DNA of 64,000 bases. It comes from Terriglobia bacterium. Its GTDB lineage: Bacteria; Acidobacteriota; Terriglobia; Acidiferrales; UBA7541. Below the pieces are notes generated by a model. The model saw only the letters and a list, made by a program, of their open reading frames with translations, was not told the origin of the DNA and made no database searches. The number at the start of each line of letters is the position of its first letter. The first letter of the stretch is position 1. The DNA lies in NCBI GenBank assembly GCA_020073485.1, contig JAIQFB010000024.1, positions 1 through 64,000 of the forward strand, read 5' to 3'. Position numbers and translations under genes: made by a program. Below are positions 49,611-57,258 of this stretch, in pieces.

Positions 49611-52530
49611 ACGATGGCAGAAAATCGAGCAAGTGTATCACGCAGCGCTGGAACGCGAAGAAAGCCAGCGAGCAGCTTATCTCCACGAGATCTGCGCGGG
49701 CGATGAGGCAATGCGGCGGGAAGTCGAATCGCTTCTTCGCCATGAAAAAGGAGCAAACAGTTTTCTAGATGCGCCGGCAGTGGAGGCAGCGGCAAAGATG
49801 TTGGGCGAAGAGCGAGACCAGTCAATGATCGGGCGTCAGCTTGGCTCCTACCAAGTCGTTTCCTTACTTGGCGCGGGCGGTATGGGCGCGGTGTATCGGG
49901 TGCGCGACACGCGCTTAGGGCGTGATGTCGCCGTCAAGGTCTTACCCGCGTTTCTGTCGCACGATCCCGACTCACTGCGGCGATTCGAACAGGAAGCGCG
50001 GGCAGCCGGAGCGCTGAACCATCCCAACATTCTTGCGGTTCACCAGTTGGGCACCTTTGAAGGCGCACCGTATCTGGTATCGGAGTTGCTGGAGGGCGGC
50101 ACGCTACGGGAGCAGCTGGTGCGCGGCCCTCTGCCACTTCGCAAAGCGATTGATTGCGGAGTGCAGATCGCGCACGGCCTTGCGGCGGTGCATGAGAAAG
50201 GGATCGTGCACCGCGATCTGAAGCCGGAGAACGTGTTCGTGACGAAAGACGGACGAGTGAAGATTCTCGATTTTGGCTTGGCGAAACTCACGCAACACCA
50301 ATCCGCTTTGGATCAGAATGCCTCCACGGCAAGCGACGGAACCGAGCCGGGGGTGGTGCTGGGCACCATCGGCTACATGTCACCGGAACAAGTGCACGGA
50401 AACCCAGCCGATCATCGCGCCGATATTTTCGCTTTCGGCGCGATTTTGTACGAGATGTTGTCAGGAAAACGCGCGTTCCACAAGCCTACTTCGGCAGAGA
50501 CGATGACCGCAATTCTGAACGAAGACCCCGCCGCGATTTCTCATCTCGTGCCAATGGTCCCTCCTGCGCTGCAGAGAGTTGTGCATCGTTGTTTGGAAAA
50601 GAACCCGGAGCAGCGTTTCCAGTCAGCTTCGGACTTGGCATTTGCGCTGGAGGCACTATCGGATTCCAGCAGCGGTTCGGCAGCGGCTATCGCACGGCCG
50701 GGCTCACGCCGCACCTTTCTACGGGCCGGCGCAGCCCTGGTTCCTCTGCTAGCAGCTCTTGCTGGAACCATTTGGTGGATGAAGCAGCCGCCGAGAGCGA
50801 CGCCGGCTCCGAGCCTGACGCGGTTAACATGGGATTCGGGGCTTACCACCGATCCCGCGCTATCCCCAGACGGAAAAATGTTGGCGTACGCCTCGGATCG
50901 TAGCGGCGAAGGCCACCTCGATATCTACGTGCAACAAGTGGGCGGAAGCGAGCCGCTACGCTTGACCCAAGGGCCGGGCGACAAGCGCGCGCCTGCATTT
51001 TCGCCCGACGGGACCACCATTGCGTTCGATTCTGTGGACAGCCACGGCATCAATCTAGTTTCGACTCTGGGTGGCATCGCCAGGAAACTCGTCCCGGACG
51101 GCCAGGGGGCACAGTTCTCTCCCGATGGTAAGTGGATCGCTTATTCGAAAGGAGACGTTGGGGTGGTCGGCCTCAATATTCCCGGCTATGCGAGCATGTA
51201 TGTGGTCGCCTCGGCTGGAGGAGTTCCCAGGCAGGTACGCCCCGACTTTTTTGCCGCACTTTATCCCGTTTGGTCGCCCGATGGGCAACACCTGCTGTTT
51301 CTTGGCAATCCTGATGCCGACAAGCCCGCAGAAGAAACTGTCGATTGGTGGGTAACGCCCCTCGGCGCAGGTATGGCGGTAAAGACGGGCGCATTAGAAG
51401 CCAGCCGCGAAGCAAAGCTCCGCGGCGATTCCCAGGGTTATCCTTGGGCGCTAGCCACGCCGGCTTGGGAGCCCGATGGCAGCGGGCTCGTCTTCTCTGC
51501 CCGGTCTGGTGACAGCGTCAACCTGTGGCGGATGGAGATCTCACCGAGGACATTCAAGGTCATCGGCGGTCCTCAGCGGCTGACCTCTGGTCTGCAGCGT
51601 GAAGAGCGCCCATCCCTAGTTTCCGGCGCCAAAGGCACTATTCGGGTCGCGTTTACCAGCATCACCGAAAACCTTGCGGTTTGGAGTCTCCCCATTAAGC
51701 CGAATGAAGGCAAAGTCATGGGTGAGCCGCAACAGTTGACTCATGATGCCGGTGGAGACTTCATGCCCCATGTCTCACGCGATGGCGGCAGAGTGGTTTT
51801 TATTTCGACGAGACCGGGCAAACAAGAAATCTGGACCAAGGATCTGCGGAGCGGACAGGAATCCGCAATTACTGCAACTCGCGTGAACAAATACGTCCCT
51901 ACATTCTCGCCTGACGGTTCCCTGGTCAGCTTCAGCACCGCCCCGCCGTGGGACGTTTATGTTGTGCCTGGTACCGGTGGCGTCGCGGACATGGTATGCG
52001 AGGGATGCGGCGAGGCAACCGACTGGTCGTCGGATGGGAAACGCATTATTGGCAATACTGTGGACGGTCGGGCGTGGGTGTTGGATCTAGCCTCGAGGCG
52101 TAAGAGCGACTTACTCACAACCCGCCGCTGGATCGCTACAGATTCGTTTTCTCCTGACAACCGATGGTTCAGCTTCGTGGATGTGGGTCCCGGTCGTTAC
52201 CGCGCGTACATAGCGCCTGCGAGTGACGCCCCGGTTCCAGAGAGCGCCTGGATCGCCATTATGGACGGCGGCGAGGCTCAAGCCTGGTCTCCCGATGGCA
52301 ACTTGCTTTACGCCATTTCCTACCGAGACGAGCACTGGTGCCTTTGGGCACAGCGCTTGCACCCAGCTACGAGGCAGCCAGTAGGTGCACCGATTGCACT
52401 CCTCCACTTCCACAAAGCGCGAGTCTCGCTGCCATCCGACTCCGAGCTCAGTATAGCGGGCAACAAGTTGGTCTTCAGCATGGGCGAGCGCGCCGGCAAC
52501 ATCTGGATGGCGGACTGGAAAGAGCGCTGA
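49600..52530 (+). CDS. Transmembrane Ser/Thr kinase with TolB-like beta-propeller
   Basis: A 976-residue protein. Residues 1-75 form a helical N-domain (ERWQKIEQVYHAALERE) seen in this kinase group. The kinase domain follows: LLGAGGMGAVYRV, Lys113, HRDLKPEN with Asp205 and DFG at 223-225. One transmembrane helix lies at about 373-393. The rest is a propeller of PD40/TolB repeats (LSPDGKMLAYASDRSG, FSPDGTTIAFDS). The propeller is probably periplasmic and senses a ligand or partner. The start overlaps the sigma gene. A broken copy of a related C-terminus follows at 52553. Confidence 0.92.
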   Translation: MAPERWQKIEQVYHAALEREESQRAAYLHEICAGDEAMRREVESLLRHEKGANSFLDAPAVEAAAKMLGEERDQSMIGRQLGSYQVVSLLGAGGMGAVYRVRDTRLGRDVAVKVLPAFLSHDPDSLRRFEQEARAAGALNHPNILAVHQLGTFEGAPYLVSELLEGGTLREQLVRGPLPLRKAIDCGVQIAHGLAAVHEKGIVHRDLKPENVFVTKDGRVKILDFGLAKLTQHQSALDQNASTASDGTEPGVVLGTIGYMSPEQVHGNPADHRADIFAFGAILYEMLSGKRAFHKPTSAETMTAILNEDPAAISHLVPMVPPALQRVVHRCLEKNPEQRFQSASDLAFALEALSDSSSGSAAAIARPGSRRTFLRAGAALVPLLAALAGTIWWMKQPPRATPAPSLTRLTWDSGLTTDPALSPDGKMLAYASDRSGEGHLDIYVQQVGGSEPLRLTQGPGDKRAPAFSPDGTTIAFDSVDSHGINLVSTLGGIARKLVPDGQGAQFSPDGKWIAYSKGDVGVVGLNIPGYASMYVVASAGGVPRQVRPDFFAALYPVWSPDGQHLLFLGNPDADKPAEETVDWWVTPLGAGMAVKTGALEASREAKLRGDSQGYPWALATPAWEPDGSGLVFSARSGDSVNLWRMEISPRTFKVIGGPQRLTSGLQREERPSLVSGAKGTIRVAFTSITENLAVWSLPIKPNEGKVMGEPQQLTHDAGGDFMPHVSRDGGRVVFISTRPGKQEIWTKDLRSGQESAITATRVNKYVPTFSPDGSLVSFSTAPPWDVYVVPGTGGVADMVCEGCGEATDWSSDGKRIIGNTVDGRAWVLDLASRRKSDLLTTRRWIATDSFSPDNRWFSFVDVGPGRYRAYIAPASDAPVPESAWIAIMDGGEAQAWSPDGNLLYAISYRDEHWCLWAQRLHPATRQPVGAPIALLHFHKARVSLPSDSELSIAGNKLVFSMGERAGNIWMADWKER

Positions 52531-52552
52531 TCTACGCGCTCACAGTGAAGGG

Positions 52553-52755
52553 TCGGTGGAGAGTAAGCCCCGGATGCTTTTTGATGGACCGTACAATCCG
52601 GCCGGGGTTCGGTCCTCTACTACGACGTGTCTTCGGATGGCCAGCGCTTCCTGATGCTCAAGCCCATCGAGCAGGCGGCCGGGTTGACGCAAATCAACGT
52701 CGTGCTGAACTGGTTTGAAGAGTTAAAGCAAAAAGTTCCCACAGGGAAGAAATGA
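52553..52755 (+). pseudogene. Remnant of a second kinase-propeller C-terminus
   Basis: Two adjoining frames together read SVESKPRMLFDGPYNPAGVRS, then YYDVSSDGQRFLML and INVVLNWFEELKQKVPTG before the stop. That is the characteristic end of acidobacterial Ser/Thr kinases with propellers. A frameshift near 52615 separates the parts and there is no start. It is probably left from a tandem duplication in which the rest was deleted. Confidence 0.75.
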
Positions 52756-53248
52756 ATCCAGCGTAGTTGGCAATAGCATCTCCTTCCGAGGCCAAGTCCT
52801 GATAAACGGGCTTCTCGGAATGTGGGAATCCGCCGAAAAGCCACATTCCGAGAAGACGACTTCACAGGCACTGGAAGCGATGAGCTACTCTAATAGCTCG
52901 AAGTGTGCGTCGCGGGTCTAAGTCCCTAAAGAGTTGGCTTGGCGACAGTGGTCGCGCCTGCCTGGTGCCACGCAAACTCTCCGTCGTGGTGGAGATCATA
53001 AATTGCGAGTGCTCCGCCGATCCGCTTAATACCAAAGGCTGTGCCCCCTATGCGGAAGATAATGCCCCTACCTCTCTCAGAATCGTGCGCCAGAATCCCC
53101 CGGTATGGTGAGGAAGAGAAAAGCGGGATCTGCGCTCTGTTAAGAAGGCTAGTGACCAGAATCACATACTTCGCGACGCTCCCTAGTCAATCCTGTCTTG
53201 GTGTTGAGGCCCAATTGAAAGGATTCCTCAGAGGGGAGGCAAACGAAC
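52756..53248. other. Degraded intergenic stretch
   Basis: It contains the complete family 1 hairpin (52792-52873). On the minus strand, 52926-53165 could encode 79 residues (RIGGTAFGIKRIGGALAIYD and LHHDGEFAWHQAG), which look protein-like but match no family I know. It is not called as a gene because no ribosome site was found. Confidence 0.35.
52792..52873. repeat. Dispersed repeat family 1, copy C (complete hairpin)
   Basis: The left arm runs CCAAGTCCTGATAAACGG, then GCTTCTCGGAATGTGG. The right arm runs CCACATTCCGAGAAGACGAC, then TTCACAGGCACTGG. CTTCTCGGAATGTGG and CCACATTCCGAGAAG pair over 15 bases around a short loop, giving a MITE- or REP-like element without coding capacity. Confidence 0.8.
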
Positions 53249-53401
53249 ATGAAAAAGAATATTCCGAAGAATAAGCAGAAAAATAAGATAGCGATTTCCC
53301 GTAAACACAAGGGCCAAACTAGGCGAAAACCCCGCTGGAATGAAACGGCCGTTATTCACCAAGGCATTTACTACGAGCCGGGACAGCTTGAGAAGCCGTG
53401 A
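53249..53401 (+). CDS. Small basic protein of unknown function
   Basis: A 50-residue ORF with an excellent ribosome site (GAGGGGAGG nine bases before the ATG). The first half is strongly basic (MKKNIPKNKQKNKIAISRKH). The second half reads RWNETAVIHQGIYYEPGQL, which looks like a folded beta strand pair. Its stop overlaps a GTG (GTGA) that opens a longer form of the methyltransferase frame, suggesting translational coupling. No family was recognised. The basic start could bind nucleic acid. Confidence 0.5.
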   Translation: MKKNIPKNKQKNKIAISRKHKGQTRRKPRWNETAVIHQGIYYEPGQLEKP

Positions 53402-53478
53402 CCCAACAATCATCGGATGGGATTCGTTGGGCAGAAGGAAGCATGCGCACATCCGATGGGGGTAGAATTAATAGAGTT

Positions 53479-54102
53479 ATGTCCGCCGACGATGTAAAGA
53501 CACATTGGGAGAAAGTCTATACCACCAAGGCGCCAGACCAGGTCAGTTGGTATCGTCCACATCTGGAAATGTCGCTTTCTCTAATCGAGCGGGCAGCACG
53601 TGGAGTTTCAGCGTCCATCATTGATGTTGGCGGCGGCGAATCGACCCTCGTCGATGACCTCCTTGCACGCGGCTATCAAAACATCACCGTTCTTGACATA
53701 TCGCAAGCCGCAATCGACGTGACGAAGAAACGTCTGAAAGAAGCCGCCGACCGCGTTCACTGGATCACAGCCGACATCACCACAGTGGAGCTCGCGCCAG
53801 CCACATATGACGTTTGGCATGACCGCGCCGTCTTCCATTTTCTCACCTCGGCGGAGAAGCGTGTTGCCTATGTCAATGCTGTGGTACGCGCGGTCAAGCA
53901 CGGCGGCCACGTCATTGTCAGCACGTTTGGCCCGGAAGGTCCTACAAGATGCAGCGGGCTCGAAGTCATGCGTTATGACGCTGATTCGCTTCATCACCAA
54001 TTTGGCGCACGATTCCGCCTCGTTGAGAGTTCCAAGGAGCTGCATCACACCCCATCTGGAACCATGCAGCAATTCCTCTACTGCTACTGGCGGATCGACT
54101 AA
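53479..54102 (+). CDS. Class I SAM-dependent methyltransferase
   Basis: A 207-residue methyltransferase. ASIIDVGGGESTLVDDLLA is motif I with the glycine-rich SAM loop, ITVLDISQAAID is motif II, and the motif with VWHDRAVFHFLT follows. Its N-terminus HWEKVYTTKAPDQVSWYRPH is typical of a group near thiopurine-methyltransferase-like enzymes. The ATG at 53479 matches the family start; a GTG at 53398 would add 27 residues and couple it to the small basic ORF. The substrate is unknown. Confidence 0.85.
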   Translation: MSADDVKTHWEKVYTTKAPDQVSWYRPHLEMSLSLIERAARGVSASIIDVGGGESTLVDDLLARGYQNITVLDISQAAIDVTKKRLKEAADRVHWITADITTVELAPATYDVWHDRAVFHFLTSAEKRVAYVNAVVRAVKHGGHVIVSTFGPEGPTRCSGLEVMRYDADSLHHQFGARFRLVESSKELHHTPSGTMQQFLYCYWRID

Positions 54103-54295
54103 AGCCTCGCTGTGCTATTTTCGCCTCTCGTGAGCAGCCGAAAGATCCACAACCAAATACCCATTTCTTGCACCTTTGCGATTGTGGCCCGAGCGACGGC
54201 GCACCGGGAAGTAATTCACCTCCTGTTTGTCTAGCGGCTACTCTTAGATAATTATCCAGAAGAGGTATTTTGACCGCCTGAGTTGGATTCCGGAT

Positions 54296-54320
54296 GATAA
54301 ACATGGTTATCGGAATGTGG
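54296..54320 (+). repeat. Possible degenerate family 1 left arm
   Basis: GATAAACATGGTTATCGGAA followed by TGTGG aligns with GATAAACGGTCTTATCGCTA and TGTGG of copy D. The first segment (CCAAGTCC) is not preserved. Confidence 0.3.
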
Positions 54321-54387
54321 CCAAAGCTACCTGGGGCCAAAAATCTAGTTTCCGATAAGAGGTGGCTGGCTAACTATCAGCAGGGCA

Positions 54388-54603
54388 TCACTCATGCTGA
54401 ATAAACCGTTTCACAAGCGCTAGATACTTGCGGTGTTGATTCGCTTCATCTCGTAGGTCATTGATCAGTTTTCGGCAAGCATGTTTTTTCGGCTCATTCT
54501 TCAAGTCCGGAATCATTTTTTCCAGCTTGTCAGCTCGCCCCTCTATCTTCTTTACCTCATCTTCGAGATATTTGATATGAGCGTTCCAAGAATCATCTGC
54601 CAT
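54388..54603 (-). CDS. Small coiled-coil hypothetical protein
   Basis: A 71-residue acidic/basic helical protein, MADDSWNAHIKYLEDEVKKI and then LEKMIPDLKNEPKKHACRKL. Heptad-like Leu/Ile spacing suggests a coiled coil over about residues 8-35 and 45-65. A G-rich stretch precedes the ATG. No family was recognised. It stands alone between repeat-bearing gaps, and its G+C is lower than that of its large neighbours. Confidence 0.45.
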   Translation of the reverse strand: MADDSWNAHIKYLEDEVKKIEGRADKLEKMIPDLKNEPKKHACRKLINDLRDEANQHRKYLALVKRFIQHE

Positions 54604-54731
54604 TTTACTGCCCCCATGAAATAGATCCCCAGTGTCGGAAAACCAAGCGTCTTTATCTATTCTCGGGCCGACCAGAGTTTAACGATGGCTATTCCTCTCC
54701 GCAATCATTCCGCGAATTGAAGGCGAGTGAT

Positions 54732-54766
54732 CCAAGTCCTGATAAACGGTCTTATCGCTATGTGGG
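54732..54766 (+). repeat. Dispersed repeat family 1, copy D (left arm)
   Basis: CCAAGTCCTGATAAACGGTC followed by TTATCGCTATGTGGG. The second half is diverged from the complete copy. It lies just upstream of the small membrane protein gene. Confidence 0.65.
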
Positions 54767-54783
54767 GTGCTAGTATTCCGGGA

Positions 54784-55047
54784 ATGAAGCGAAAAATCAT
54801 TAGCTGGGCAGGTGTGGGCTTTCTCGTCGCGTGTGCTTGGACGCTGTACGCATTTGCCACAGCCCCGGATTACGAGATTCGCATGACCGGAATACAACAC
54901 CTTGTTTTGATTTGCGCTTACATAACTTGTCCAGCCATTTATGCTGGCTTTCGTTTCTATTGGATACTACCCCTAAATGCTGCGACCTATGCTCTGATCG
55001 GGATTATCGTAGAAAGAGTCCGACGAAAAAGATCCCAAGTCCTGTGA
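54784..55047 (+). CDS. Small membrane protein lying between two family 1 repeats
   Basis: An 87-residue protein with three predicted helices: IISWAGVGFLVACAWTLYAF, HLVLICAYITCPAIYAGF and LPLNAATYALIGIIV, then a basic tail. The ATG at 54784 is chosen since upstream codons belong to repeat copy D. The last residues (SQVL) and the stop are encoded inside copy E, so the present C-terminus was made by the repeat. Function unknown. Confidence 0.5.
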   Translation: MKRKIISWAGVGFLVACAWTLYAFATAPDYEIRMTGIQHLVLICAYITCPAIYAGFRFYWILPLNAATYALIGIIVERVRRKRSQVL

Positions 55048-55123
55048 AACGGTCTTCTCGGAATGTGGGAAATCGACCGATCCGGCCCCAAGGGCACATT
55101 CCGAGAAGACTTCTCGGGACTTT
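55035..55123. repeat. Dispersed repeat family 1, copy E (complete hairpin)
   Basis: The left arm runs CCAAGTCCTGTGAAACGG and TCTTCTCGGAATGTGG. The right arm runs CACATTCCGAGAAGACTTCT and CGGGACTT. The paired arms are like copy C; the loop (AAATCGACCGATCCGG region) is different. Confidence 0.78.
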
Positions 55124-55244
55124 CTATGCACTCTTACGAGTGGCGATACCTCGACTGGATGAAGTCTTCCGCTGACTCCACTCGCCATTTACTCTCCATC
55201 TAACCGCACTGGAAAGTGAGCTGACGGAAGTGGCAACCGGCAAA

Positions 55245-55278
55245 GCAAAAAGGGCCGGTTCGCTCCGGCCCTTTTTGC
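55245..55278. terminator. Bidirectional intrinsic terminator
   Basis: GCAAAAAGGGCCGG and CCGGCCCTTTTTGC form a perfect 14-bp stem around TTCGCT. A-tract and T-tract flank the GC core, so it can end transcripts from either side. It serves the PQQ dehydrogenase gene that ends 25 bases away. Confidence 0.92.
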
Positions 55279-55302
55279 TTCTTGTTGCCTAACGCGAAGC
55301 GA

Positions 55303-56526
55303 TCACTTGGGTGTCACATGGATCAGGGCGCCGGGATTGGCGTCTTCCAGCATCCACAGCGAGCCATCGGGGCCTTCTTCCACATCGCGGATGCGATGAC
55401 CAACTTGCCAGCGCTCGGCGGTTTTTGCGCCGCCATGGCCGTCAAAGACGATGCGGACGAGCGACATGGTGGCCAGGCCGCTGACGAAGCCGCTGCCGTT
55501 CCATTGCGAAAAGGTCTGGGTGCCGGTGTAGAACATCAGATTGCCCGGCGCGATCACCGGGACCCAATAGAGCACCGGCATCGCAAAGTCGGGCTGCGTG
55601 CTGGGATTGGGAATGGGCACGCCGTTATAGTTCTGACCAAAGGAGACGAGAGGCCAGCCATAATTCCTGCCCTTCTCGATCAGGTTCAGCTCGTCGCCGC
55701 CGCGCGGACCATGCTCGACCTCCCACAATTCGCCGGTAGGCGAAAACGCCATGCCATAGGGCGTGCGGTGGCCGCTGGTCCAGGTTTCAGCAGGTGTCAG
55801 GTTGGGGCCGGGAAAGGTATAGGTGCTTACCACCTTCGCGGTTTTGGCGGCTTCGGTGTCACTCGGCGGATCGATCAGGGGAATGGTGGCCGCGCCGGTC
55901 TGGCCGAAGTTGGGATTGCCGGGGGCGGGTTTGCCGTCGAGCGTCAGGCGCAGGATCTTGCCTTCGGGCTGGTTTGGATCCTGGGCGGGGGTGAAGCGCT
56001 GGCGGTCGCCTACGGTAAGGAACAGATACTGGCCATCGGGCGAGAAGGCGATCTGCGCGCCTTCCTGGCCGCCCTTGCCCTTGGGCATCTGGCGCCACAG
56101 CACCTCGAAGTTTTCCAGTTTAGCCGAGGTGGCGGTGGTAGTCAGTTTGGCGCGGGCCAGTGCCAGGCCGCCGCCATAATCACCCGGCTCGGCATAGGTG
56201 AGATAGATACTCTGGTCGGTGGCGTAATGGGGCGAGACGAAGACGCCCAGCATTCCGTTCTGGCCCTGCCAATAGACTGCGGGCGTATTGCCCACCATCG
56301 CGATCTTCTCTCCCTGCTGGGACACAAGCCAAACGGGCCCGACCTTTTCGGTGATCAGCATGCGGCCATCGGGCAGGAAGGCCAGCCGCCAGGGCAATTC
56401 AAAGGTGTTCACCGTGGTCATGGTGAAGGGCACGCTGGCTTCGGGCTTCTGTTCGCCCACATTGACTTGGGCCCAGGCCGCCGCCGACGCCAGGGTGATA
56501 AGCAACGCCGCTTTCGCCAATTTCAT
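55303..56526 (-). CDS. PQQ-dependent aldose sugar dehydrogenase (YliI/sGDH-like)
   Basis: A 407-residue secreted beta-propeller. Residues 1-19 form a signal peptide (AALLITLASAAAWA). FELPWRLAFLPDGRMLITEK opens the propeller, FLTVGDRQRF and TSGHRTPYGMAFSPTGELW follow, and EHGPRGGDELNLI with NYGWP is the family signature at the PQQ and calcium site. It would oxidise aldose sugars in the periplasm, passing electrons to a quinone or cytochrome. Its leader has three AAGGAG sites. It differs in style from its neighbours, resembling alphaproteobacterial versions, so transfer is possible. Confidence 0.88.
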   Translation of the reverse strand: MKLAKAALLITLASAAAWAQVNVGEQKPEASVPFTMTTVNTFELPWRLAFLPDGRMLITEKVGPVWLVSQQGEKIAMVGNTPAVYWQGQNGMLGVFVSPHYATDQSIYLTYAEPGDYGGGLALARAKLTTTATSAKLENFEVLWRQMPKGKGGQEGAQIAFSPDGQYLFLTVGDRQRFTPAQDPNQPEGKILRLTLDGKPAPGNPNFGQTGAATIPLIDPPSDTEAAKTAKVVSTYTFPGPNLTPAETWTSGHRTPYGMAFSPTGELWEVEHGPRGGDELNLIEKGRNYGWPLVSFGQNYNGVPIPNPSTQPDFAMPVLYWVPVIAPGNLMFYTGTQTFSQWNGSGFVSGLATMSLVRIVFDGHGGAKTAERWQVGHRIRDVEEGPDGSLWMLEDANPGALIHVTPK

Positions 56527-56562
56527 CGTTATTTCTCCTTATTATTTCTCCTTATTTCTCCT
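56527..56562 (-). promoter_or_regulatory. Triplicated Shine-Dalgarno tract
   Basis: On the coding strand the bases before the dehydrogenase ATG contain AAGGAGAAATAA in three consecutive, slightly overlapping copies. Only the last is at normal spacing from the start codon. It looks like a small tandem duplication. Confidence 0.75.
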
Positions 56563-57258
56563 TGCTTCCAAGCGTCCGACCTAAAGCGATCCAACGCGCC
56601 GTTGCCGATCTTATACTACCGTGAGAGTCAAGCTAAATAAGCGCGCCATGAAAGGCTTCAGGTGCGCGGAGAGTCCTTAAGAAAGAGGAGCGCGTCGAGA
56701 TAAAAACAAATGTGGGCAACGTCATCTTTCCGACTTGGCCCAAGGGTTGCCAGATTGTGAACTCGGACAGACCACCGCTTCGATCCATGCCGCTGTTAAG
56801 AAAGACAAAGCAGACGTGAGTGCGATCTCGGTTCAACTGAATCCAACGATGCCGCAGGCGCCGCTGCGATTGACGAGCTGGCGCCGACAATTCGGCTTTA
56901 TGCTAACAGTCAGGACAAGGTGAACACCGCTGAGTTTTCGGCCAACCATCCTTCTTCCCGCGAGTTGGTCCATGGTCGCGATCTCGGTGGAAGTTCTAGT
57001 GAAACGCAATCACAGGATTGAGTCGACTGTTTCGGCTGCTCGTGATCACAGCGGACGCATCGTGTACCGGACAGGTTAGGTTTCTAGAAGCTATTTCATA
57101 AATGATCGGGCACACGCACCGTATGGTCCGCCAGGGGCTAAAACCCTGTTCTTCTAGGCGTCCCGATGTCACGGCTGAAGCCGCGACCCACAAGACCTAT
57201 TTATGAGATGGCTTGTATTCACCGGTCATCAGTCAACGGTCACCGATTGCCGCCTCTG
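56563..57258. other. Intergenic stretch between the dehydrogenase and lptFG
   Basis: Nothing coding is convincing in about 700 bases. A family 2-type pair (CCAGGGGCTAAAACCCTG; GTCACGGCTGAAGCCGCGAC) sits at 57127-57195. Frames of 60-85 residues exist on both strands but lack ribosome sites and recognisable motifs. Confidence 0.4.

Noticed and set aside
52926-53165. 79-residue minus-strand frame between the kinase remnant and the small basic ORF
   Set aside because: It looks protein-like but has no ribosome site and no recognised family, so it is described in the gap entry only.
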